Source: Phialocephala subalpina (Eukaryota > Ascomycota > Leotiomycetes > Helotiales > Mollisiaceae). From it: a stretch of 64,000 bases of DNA. Each line of letters begins with the position of its first letter. The stretch's first letter is position 1. The DNA is taken from positions 62,001 to 126,000 of the forward strand of contig FJOG01000054.1 of NCBI GenBank assembly GCA_900073065.1, written 5' to 3'. Made by a program: the position numbers and the translations under genes. The notes beneath the pieces were generated by a model, which saw nothing but the letters and a program-made list of their open reading frames with translations, had not been told where the DNA came from and ran no database searches. Shown here piece by piece: positions 55,620 to 64,000 of this stretch.

Positions 55620-56203
55620 GGGGTTTAGACGAATGTTATAACTTTTATTCCATGTATCAAGATGCTGAAGTGTCCCAGCCCGGAGGAGCCCGCTCGAATC
55701 CTCGATTGTCCTGTCAAGGTTGGGATATTGGAAGCGGAAATGGCCACGGTTGTCGAAACTCTTTCCAGACCTCGAGTCCTCAACCCGAACATCCCATGTC
55801 TCGCCATTCCATCGTACCTCCACTGTCTTGTGTTCCAGGTGAACGGAGCTGAAATGCCAAGTCATACTATTAATCGCCGCTCCGGTCGTTCCCCCCTGCT
55901 TAATGGCGATTATTAAAGTCTTTTTAAAATTCGGAGCACTTGGTGAAAGGTTCTATAAAGAAAGAATATGGCTTTAAGTTTTGAAAACACTCAGAGACGA
56001 AAATAATGCAGTCCGGGAGTTACGCTGTGCGAGGGGGGTTGGTATAAACGCCACATGTTTTAGCGTCAAGATTTAGTGCTTATGAATGTACACTAGCGCT
56101 GGAGCGCTGTCTCTCGTCTCTCGTCTCTCGTCTCCTTCCACATCACCGTCGCCACGGTACGGTAAAGGACTCAAGTCATCGTTCGATTACTAGCATACAC
56201 ATC
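55620..56203. other. Gap with a CTCTCGT triplet repeat
   Basis: No gene seen. Three perfect tandem CTCTCGT units lie at 56111-56131, about 75 bp before the next start codon. Confidence 0.5.
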
Positions 56204-56934
56204 ATGTCCCCGGGGTATGCCAGCCAACTAGAACCTTTCGAACACAAGTGACAAGAACTAACTTTTTTTGTAGAAGTGTTCCCCGAAAAGTTGCTATAGA
56301 CGGCGTGACATTGCGTCCAGGAACTGTTGAAGATGTTCCTGCCATGCTAAGGCTTATGGACATCGCAACGGATTGGCTTGTAAAGAAAGGGCAAACTGGA
56401 CAATGGGGTACCAAAAGACATTCAGACAATCCCGCCAGGATCAAGCAAGCAACAGAGAAGGCGGAATCAGGCGGGACATGGATTGCGGTAGACACCAACT
56501 CGTCGTCCTCGAGGACAGAAGATAGTTTGTCTGGCAGTGAAGTGGAAAGCCCATACCAGTCCACAGACAAGTCTGGAGGAGAAGACGAGGAGCTTTCTAT
56601 CATCAATGGCGTCGTCGGCGCCTTAACAGTTGGTCAAGCGAATCCATACGTTCAGCCAGCGACCGAACCGGAGCTGTACGTTCAGTTCCTCGCGTCGGAT
56701 CGGGCTTCTAGCGGCAAAGGAATCGGCACTCTTCTGCTGGAGCAAGCGCGCACACTGGCTCGTAAGGCCGGCGTATCCCTACTTCGAGTTGATTGTTATG
56801 CCGGTGGTAGTGGGGGGCTAGTTCGGTACTATGAGTCCCAAGGATTCGAGCGTATGGAGACTTTTGAGATCAACGGGTGGCCAGGGCAGGTCCTTATACA
56901 GAGGCTAGATAAAGACGACGAGCCAGAAAGCTAA
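56204..56934 (+). CDS. GNAT-family N-acetyltransferase
   Basis: An 11-nt first exon (56204-56214, Met-Ser-Pro-Gly) and exon 56274-56934; 223 residues. The intron has a CTAAC branch sequence and a poly-T tract before TAG. GNAT fold: VTLRPGTVEDVPAMLRL, WLVKKGQTGQWG, GALTVGQANPYV, VQFLASDRASSGKGIGTLLLEQ (acetyl-CoA loop), then VDCYAGGSGGLVRYYESQGFER. A Ser/Glu-rich insertion of about 40 residues (SSSSRTEDSLSGSEVESPYQ) interrupts the domain between the second helix and the following strand and is probably a surface loop. Substrate unknown; the GGLVRYYE motif is common in small-molecule or amine acetyltransferases. Confidence 0.85.
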
Positions 56935-57471
56935 GAACAAATCCATCTCTTAGCTAAGTGCATTGATTTCGTCTGAAAATTACCGTCTCCAAGGAATTCG
57001 GAGGATGTCGGGAAACGGGAATTTTCCGGCAAGATTAGCCACGCGCAGCCACACGCTTCGCAGCCACATAACGTGATTGACCAGGATCCTCGATCGCTTA
57101 ATTGGAGGAGGTAACACGAGCCATGGCCCACGCTGCTGTATTCGGTACCCCGCCAGAAACCCCGGCACCCCCCTCGGACCGTCCCGAGAATCAAAGCACC
57201 AGAAAGCCAGGGGCATGCAGCAGGACTTGAACTTTCAACTTGAGAACATGATAGCAGAGGAATCGAGCGTTCTTGAGATCTCATTGAATGCGGATGAGAA
57301 ACAAAGACCAATTGCAAAGTACCTCGTTTGCCAGGACAATTGCAAAGGGTGGATGCTCTGCATCATTCCAATTGCTGCGTCGTTCATTTCATTCGAACTC
57401 CTTTCATCAATTGCAGTAAAATTGGCTAGAATTTCCATACTTGAAGACAACCTCCTCAAGGCCAACCAACC

Positions 57472-58012
57472 TCACAGCATCACAATCTTCTTCGGATCCA
57501 TTTTCACCCAAGTAAAGACTGCGTATCCTAGCTTCCCGCCCTGCAAAAACATAAGACTGGGACAGCGAAGGTGAGGGACAACATACTGGCAACTGCAGCG
57601 GCTCCATAGGTTTCAAGATCATAGTCTTCTCCCCATCCCGCTCTCCAAAGCCAACCTTCCTCTCCTGAATAGTCCCAATCCAGGTTGGCTCAAGTGAGAT
57701 CTCGGCCTTCGTGCTCAGGATAACGTCTCCATCTCTCCGCGAGACTTTGCATGGCCCGCAATATGCAGACATTGCTCTCGTTACACGAGCCACTTCCTCG
57801 TCTGTTGCTCTGGACCTCCAAGACTTGTCGAGAGGCAGGGCGCGATCTGGATGAGTGATATTGGCATGCATGTAACCATCTGGAGTGAGTGTGATTCTGC
57901 CGAGTGGGTTGGGACCAAATGGCTCCATGAGTGGCTGGGTGCAGGCTTCATCGCTGAATGTTAGACTAGATATGCATTGCCATGTCCCATACATCTGGTC
58001 TGCTATGTCCAT
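57472..58012 (-). CDS. Lipocalin-like domain protein
   Basis: Two exons (58012-57587, 57540-57472), 164 residues. Without splicing the frame stays open but loses the barrel end; the spliced tail GGKLGYAVFTWVKMD gives the expected last strand, so I prefer it. Visible family features: MYGTWQCISSLTF, NPLGRITLTPDGYMHANITH, AYCGPCKVSRRDGDVI, LEPTWIGTIQERKVGFG. Lipocalin-like-5 proteins are small cytosolic barrels of unknown ligand, often found beside fungal biosynthetic enzymes; no such cluster is present here. Confidence 0.75.
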
Positions 58013-58970
58013 GGTAAAGGTTGAAGGCTTGAGGAAGAAGCAGGGAGGTTTGGGATTTCAAAATGCGGATGAGGGGTTAGATCAAGTGGCGTGGGGTCGG
58101 ATGCTTTTCAACCACGAGGCTGCATGCTAGCGCTTGCTTTAAAAGTCCGCTTGCTGATCGCGAATACGAAGGATTCATCCAACTGGTTCGTGATACGGCG
58201 CGCCTCTCAGCCTCGGCCTCAGACCCGCAGGACAGGCTGATAGTGGTGCTTTCGGTCAAGAACAGAAGCAGATGGAACTCCGGTTAATGAGAACTTCGCA
58301 TTGCGAAGACTGAAAAAGATGAAGCCTGAGAAATAAGCAGAGAAAGTTAAGAGACACTCCCTCTTCTAGAATGAAGAAGTGAAGACTATCCAAACAGGAA
58401 ATTTCGCCTCAAGAAAGTGGAGATAATCAGAAAGTGAATTACTTACAGAATGTAATCAAAGAGTCTCAGAAGGGTGATCTAAAGCTGGAGCAACAGATGC
58501 TGTAGTGGGGCAGAGTTGGCATGGTTCAGGCGTCACATGATAGCGCAAAATTTCTGTATTTAGACTGTGGCTTCTCCAGACTTTGAATAGCATCCTTCCT
58601 TCCCATCACTTATTTGCACCCATAGGTTGAGAGTTCTTATTTCTATGGCTTCCTATCAGGCCTAGTGCTGCACCATACTCTCTATTATATAATTAGTACA
58701 ACCCTCACTTCTATCTTTTACAGTAGTCATAATTGTTTAAAATCCAGGGTGGGGAAAAGTAAAATTATCGCAATCTACTCGCTAAACTAGCCTATAAAAC
58801 ACAGACTTACGGACCCAGGCTCTAACTTGGGTTTCCCTGAGATACTGTAGCAGTCTGCGCGTCACAGTAATCCATTGCCAATATGTCCGCACTACCGAAA
58901 TAAAGTTTATTGCTAGATGTCGATTTCAACTTTTTCCGAACCCGGTAACTGCCTTCTTCGCTCGCCTGTC
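58013..58970. other. Gap with AT-rich segment, no gene seen
   Basis: Low-GC stretch at about 58680-58800. It is the 3' flank of the HET gene and the upstream region of the lipocalin gene. Confidence 0.4.
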
Positions 58971-61900
58971 CTATGTTGTGGATTCGTGCCCAGTAAGCAT
59001 GGCTACTATAGTGTCCCAACGGTTAAGCTGAGCAACGGAGAGTGGTGATCTGCCATCCTTGTCCGTGTAGTTTGGTTCAGCACCATGGTCCAGAAGTAAC
59101 CGTACCACTTTGGAGTGACCATGCGCTGCAGCCCAAAACAATGGAGTCCGCCCAGCTGTGCTCTGTACATTCACATTGACAGCACTCGTTGCGAGAAGAA
59201 CCTCGACCACTTCTGTCTGCCTGGACGCGGACGCCCTCCACAAAGGGGTTACCCCGCGGATATTTCGCTTGTCTGGAGGAATGCCGTCAGCGACAAGTCG
59301 ACGAACAGTTGGGGCATCTCCATTTTTGGCGGCATTGTAGAGGCGTGAGATATTAAGCCATTGCTCTTCGTCACCGGTAATGCTATTCCACTGATTGAGG
59401 AGACCAAGGACTTGTTCCTGGCCACTAGTAGCAGCTGCCTTGATCACTCCGATAGTAACTTCGATGCCAACAGTTTGATGGAGGAGTTGAACCATCTCAT
59501 AACTTATAGACTCGTTGGAAGCTGCCTCTTTAAGCACCTCTTCTGTGATCTTGACCTCGGCACCGCGCTGGTCGAGGAGCAGTGCCATCACCTCTTTGCC
59601 GCCGTTCCCATTTCTAGCTGCTGCTTTAAGCACTTCTTCTGTGATCTTGACCTCGTCGCCGCGCTGGTCGAAGAGTAGTGCCATTACCTCCTTGCCCTCC
59701 CAATTCCCAACTGCTGCCTTAACTACTCCTTCTGTGATCTTGACCTCGGCGCTGCGCTGGTCGAGGAGCAGTGCTATTACCTGCTTGCCCTCCCAATTCC
59801 CAGCTGCTGCCTCGACCACCTCCTCAGTGATCTTGACCTCGTCGCCGCGCTGGTCGAGGAGCAGCTCCATTACTTCACCGCTATCCCGGTTCCTAGCTGC
59901 TGCTTTGACTACCTCTTCAGTAATCTTGACCTCGTCGCCGCGCTGGTCGAGGAGCAATGCCATCACTTTCTCACCGCTATCCCGGTTCCTAGCTGCTGCT
60001 TTGACTACCTCTTCAGTGATCTTGACCTCGTCGCCGCGCTGGTCGAGGAGCAATGCCATCACTTTCTCGCCGCTACGCCAATTCCCAGCTGCTGCCTCGA
60101 CCACCTCCTCAGTGATCTTGACCTCGTCGCCGCGCTGGTCGAGGAGTAGCGCCATTACTTCACCGCTATCCCCGTTCCTAGCTGCTGCTTTGACTACCTC
60201 TTCAGTAATCTTGACCTCGTTGCCGCGCTGGTCGAGGAGCAACACCATTACCTCCTTACCGCTGTTCTCGTTACTAGCTGCTGCTTTGACCACCTCTTCA
60301 GTGATTGGGATATTATCCCTTTTCAGGTCTAATAAGAGTGTTACCAGTTCTTTGCCAAATGACGTTGCAGCTTGGACCACATCTTTTTCTGTAATCTGGA
60401 CGTTGTCTCTTATTCGATCTATTAGACTTGTTATCCTCTCTCGCTCCCGTGAGCTCGGATGGTCTTGATATATGTAAGTTAAAGCCAGGTTAGCTATACT
60501 ACTCAGCGTATCTTGATGGTCCATCCCTTGCACACGCTTTCTTATCTGTATCACTTGCAAAAACAGATCCTCTGCCTTCGTCCACTGCTGTTGACTCTTG
60601 TATACCAACGCGAGGCCATCTATGCCTGCTAGTGTATGGGGATCCTCTTTCCCAAATGCTCTCTCACAACCCTCTATTGCTTCTTGGAGCCTTTTTTCTG
60701 CCTCTTTATGCTTTTGAGAGTCCCCTAAGGCTAGTGCCACGTTACATGACCTGACCGCTTTGTTCGAAGCTGTATTTAAATACTCTGACACCAGATCATT
60801 TATCTCTGCCGAAGTTTCGTATCTTGCTTGGTCCTGTAAATCTCCCGGAGACTTTTTCCAGTTCCAGACAAGTAGAAAGTTACGCAAGAAGCTTTTCGCC
60901 GATGCCAAGGGTTCTTGACGCTCAACATATCGGCTCTCCGTTCGTACGGACTGCCGCAGAGTAACTGCAATCATAATAACAGCAAAATGATCCTTGTATG
61001 CGCGAATGATGGTTGGCTTTGAAGCCCCTTGTAGAAGGCAGACTAAGTCATTTTGCCGGATGGACTTTGCCGAAGCCTGGAGAGTCCATCGAGTGTTGCA
61101 ACCCCCCTCGTACTCTAAGAAATCAGGATGGGTATTGTTGAGAATGACGTTCACGTGCTGTCTGTCATACCGAGCACTGTCATCCTCTACTGAGGTTACC
61201 TGGCCAAGGATACAGCCCTTGCTCTTGATTACTGCTATCTCCTTCTCGTCCCAAGCCTCCACAGATACCTCTTTAAAAAGAATGAATTCGATAAGCCGCT
61301 GCAAGACTGTCTTCCATGGAACCGTGTAGTCAGGCGACAAGCCAGCTGCGTTGGGATCATCGGAGCTCATGCCAAGCAAGGCATACACTTTATCGTGGCG
61401 CTTAGTGGCCTCGTGGGTATGATACATATCTATTAGCTCGCCTAAAGAGAGTCCGCCTAATGGGCTCATTGCATATTTCGGCCGGAAGATTGCTCCCCTT
61501 ATCAGGTAGGTTACTGAACGGATTAGACTTTGCAAGTCGGGATGAGCTTGGTAGGAAAGTTCCAGTTTGTTGAAACCTGAGCAGAAAGTGTACCCGTTCA
61601 TCTCCGAAGAACCACACATGATCAGAATGCGTCGAGCTAAGGCAACCTCCTGAAGTACCTAAATCGACTCTTTTTAGTAATTTCTCTGGATATCGTCGAC
61701 CGTCTACTAACTTACCCAGATACGCCGAAACCATGGTCGTCTAAGCAGTTTGAGAATTGCCTTCTGGCTCTTTTCGCTGTTCGATAAAGTCGTAGACTCA
61801 TCTTCTGCAGCAACACGTATATCTTCGAGCGCTTGATCGCTATCGTCTGCCGCCTCTCCTAGATAAACGATTACACGGCTTGCTTGACCATAGATCTTCG

Positions 61901-62252
61901 CCATCGACTGAATCTGGCGTTCTTTCTCTTCCTCATCTTCTTGGTTGATGCAAACAAAATCTACCCATATGATTCGTTCAAAAGAGCGATCTCGAAGACG
62001 TGATAGCGCTGCATGGAGGTTTGCCGTGACGGGCAAGTTATGCTTGTCTATAGAGATAGACTTGGGAGTTTCCGGACTGCCCCATACGTAGGATAAAGCC
62101 TCGTACAAGTGGGTCCCTTTGCTGGATTCCTGTAAAGAGTACTCAAAGAGTTCGCATTGTATAGGAGCAGTCTCGTCTTTATGTGGCACCAGGCGAAGCA
62201 AGCGAATACTCTCAGACCTTGGGGAAAGCGGAGAATAACGGTAGTGAGACAT
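58971..62252 (-). CDS. HET-domain protein with TPR, tandem helical and ankyrin repeats
   Basis: Two exons (62252-61716, 61658-58971), 1074 residues; the intron splits RRIWV-LQEVALARR in phase. N-terminal HET domain: YEALSYVWGSPE, RIIWVDFVCINQED, ERQIQSMAKIYGQASRVIVYLG, RPWFRRIWVLQEV, HDKVYALLGM. Then TPR-like units (about 480-570) with RLQEAIEGCERAFGKEDPHT. About ten 31-32-residue repeats follow (about 592-890) with consensus DEVKITEEVVKAAARN..GEVMALLLDQRG, then about three ankyrin repeats (GVTPLWRASA, GRTPLFWAAAHGHSKVV) ending the protein. HET domains trigger cell death in vegetative incompatibility. The repeats probably form a sensor surface. HET plus this tandem helical repeat plus ANK is an unusual combination. 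Confidence 0.92.
59530..60420 (-). repeat. About ten tandem 93-96-bp units inside the HET gene
   Basis: The core, read on the plus strand as CTTGACCTCGTCGCCGCGCTGG, recurs roughly every 93-96 bp with few changes. Copies differ mainly in one short window of each unit (for example RNRDSGE, GNWRSGE, GNWEGKQ, SNENSGK) while the rest stays nearly identical at the DNA level. Confidence 0.95.
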
Positions 62253-62661
62253 GGGATGAAATATGCAAGACTATGTTGGATAGTTGTGAAGTGGTATGGT
62301 GCGTTGATGAGTTTTGTGTTATCGTCACAAAATGGGCCGGGACAGATGTTAGGCTGCAACGGAAAAGTGGAACGCGGGGATTCTGTGGCTGTGCAAGGCA
62401 TGTGGCGTCCTGCACTCGGTCGCATGCACCACGCTTTTCTTCACCGAAATTATGAAAAGCACCTGTATCGTGCACGATGTTGTTGTGTGATGAGTGAATC
62501 CTGGTGGATTAAAAGCCTTTGGGCGAGGGGAAATTGTGTGGCAGTGCTGTGGCGCTCAAGACGAAAGCCCACCAGCTCCGTTATCTTATCGCCGATGACT
62601 AGAACCATACCAACAGAAAGTAAACAAATCCTCAAGAGCTTCCGTCTCACACCAGCTCAAG
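62253..62661. promoter_or_regulatory. Divergent upstream region, HET gene and WRAP73-like gene
   Basis: About 410 bp between divergent starts. No particular site recognised. Confidence 0.4.
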
Positions 62662-64000
62662 ATGCGCTTCTCTCGGCCATTAAAATGTAAGAATATGTCC
62701 ATTGATACATCTGAATATCACTAATAGGGCTACGCAAAACAGCTTCTACGCAATCCCTCCCAAGCCCCGACGGCGCATTCATCACAACGATTCTTCCATC
62801 CCAACTCAGCATTCGAGAGACGCGATCCCTCGAGATTATACGCGCTATCACCCTTCCATCCGACCTTGCGACTTCAATATCATGGTTCCTATGGTCAGAA
62901 TCATCGAGCAGGATCTTGTTGGGATCTGCAGAACATATTCGAGTCTATTCTGCGACGAACAGCAAGTTCCTAGCCAACATCGCACACCCCACAGCAGGAA
63001 GCACGAAGGTTACATTTGTCACATTTGGGGCGAGCGAGGATGAGATACTCGTCTTCTCAGACCATGGATTGAAGGTCTCAATATACAATCTCTCGACATC
63101 GAAGTCAGTGGACATCAACGCTCCAAAGTTCTACAATCCAGGAGTCGCTGCCAAAGGTTACTCGTACAGACCTGATACCTCACATCTGGCTCTGTTGACT
63201 CGAAGTAATGGAAAGGATGTTATTAGCATACATACACCAGGTACATTGGATGTCATACGATCATGGTGGCCACAGAGCATCGATGCTCAAGGACTGTGCT
63301 GGAGCCCAGATGGTAGATGGCTCGTGGTTTGGGAATCTGCATCTCAGGGCCACGCGTTGTTTGTGTATACCGCAGATGGACATCTCTTCAAGACTTGGAA
63401 CGGCCCGATCTCCGCTGTAGATGAAATAGACTCTGCTCTTGGAGAAGTAGACTCTGCTCTTGGAGCTGGCATCAAGATCTTCGAATGCAGTGGAAATGGA
63501 GCCCATATCGCGATTGGAGATCACAGCATGAGGGTGTCAATTCTGGGTGCGCCATGGTTCACTGAATCCATGGGCATGGTGCATACCGCAGCTGTGAAAC
63601 CTGCAGAGTCCTTACAGGTAGGAAGCACCTGGCGCTGGTGAGAGAAGTGCTGACAGTCGCAGATTTGGCAAGAGCAAATTCTCCCTTCGCAGAACGGCCT
63701 CACTCGCGGATTCATCGAAGCCACGCAATCGATTTGTCCCCCCACAGCCCCACCTCCTCCAAGTAATACAGATACGAAGACCGGCACAAATCTACTGACA
63801 TTCGACAAGTCTGGCACATTGTTGGCGACGAGAATAGAGAATATGCCTTCCACCGCTTGGATTTGGGACATTGGTACTCGGATACTCAGGACAGTCATTA
63901 TTCTGCATGCACCGATCGCGAAAGTCTCATGGCATCCGACCATCGACGAGCTGCTAATGATTCGATGCGAAGGAGATGAAGCTCGTGGCTTGGTACATCT
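62662..64000 (+). CDS. WD40 protein of the WRAP73/WDR8 type, 3' end outside window
   Basis: Exons 62662-62686 (MRFSRPLK + split Trp), 62728-63617 and 63663 to the edge; all phases agree. Beta-propeller blades are seen as SLPSPDGAFITTILPSQLSI, LLGSAEHIRVYSATNS, GLCWSPDGRWLVVWES, ILVFSDHGLKVSIYNL and LLTFDKSGTLLATRIENMP followed by TAWIWDIGT. The order and spacing match WRAP73-like proteins, which in other fungi and animals join a spindle-pole or centrosome complex controlling microtubule minus ends. An SALGEVDSALGAG direct duplication lies in one loop. The C-terminal blades are cut by the window end. Starts at other ATGs break the phase of intron 1. Confidence 0.82.

Noticed and set aside
57077..57574. 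165-codon plus-strand frame overlapping the lipocalin gene end
   Set aside because: It overlaps the antisense of a supported splice site and shows no conserved pattern.
59530..60420. Regular short repeats considered as a CRISPR-like array
   Set aside because: The units are contiguous, of 93-96 bp, without unique spacers, and encode a protein repeat in a eukaryotic gene.
59515..60468. 317-codon plus-strand frame through the repeat array
   Set aside because: It is the reverse complement of the tandem units of the HET gene; periodic sequence keeps the opposite strand open automatically.

Overview
The window is genomic DNA of a filamentous ascomycete (Pezizomycotina). Most genes are broken by short GT...AG introns of about 40-100 nt with pyrimidine-rich or CTAAC-like 3' ends. 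Genes lie on both strands without operons, an ER protein ends in HDEL, and the families seen (HET domain, NACHT and patatin NLRs, GH28, GH128, fucose lectin, DUF3237, asl1-like) are typical of moulds. I cannot place it below subphylum from sequence alone. All gene models are my own splice-frame reconstructions: each listed join keeps phase unless stated, but none is checked against RNA.

Left part (1-16 kb): an unresolved minus-strand gene at the edge, a membrane-anchored fucose-lectin-like protein, a small mitochondrial protein with an ambiguous 3' end, a secreted GH28 pectinase, a four-helix membrane protein, a cysteine-rich GPI-type surface protein, and three conserved genes: VTA1 (ESCRT-III/Vps4 regulator), a PDI-family thiol oxidoreductase and the exosome subunit SKI6/RRP41. 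The gaps contain a perfect 25-bp inverted repeat (6297-6353) and a shorter one (9658-9690).

Accessory island (16-32.3 kb): an Hsp70-like ATPase with one frame break, an AIG1-type GTPase, a coiled-coil protein of unknown function, a NACHT STAND protein with a C-terminal membrane segment, and a patatin/NB-ARC/TPR NLR whose TPR units are nearly identical at DNA level. They are followed by a beheaded, frameshifted PAN/apple-like gene and a degenerate 420-bp duplication. This looks like a cluster of fungal innate-immunity or non-self recognition genes and is the most interesting part of the window. A second gene of this type, HET + TPR + about ten tandem 31-32-residue repeats + ankyrins, lies at 59-62 kb.

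Right part (32.4-64 kb): a full-length ABCA transporter, a GH128 beta-glucanase-like protein, a small secreted protein, SPT10 (acetyltransferase with integrase-like zinc finger), a DUF3237 protein, a HotDog thioesterase, xylitol dehydrogenase, quinolinate phosphoribosyltransferase (BNA6) divergent from the siroheme methyltransferase (MET1), D-arabinono-lactone oxidase (ALO1), a GNAT acetyltransferase, a lipocalin-like protein, the HET-repeat gene and the 5' part of a WRAP73-type WD40 gene running off the right edge. These are ordinary metabolic and cell-biology genes with no common pathway.
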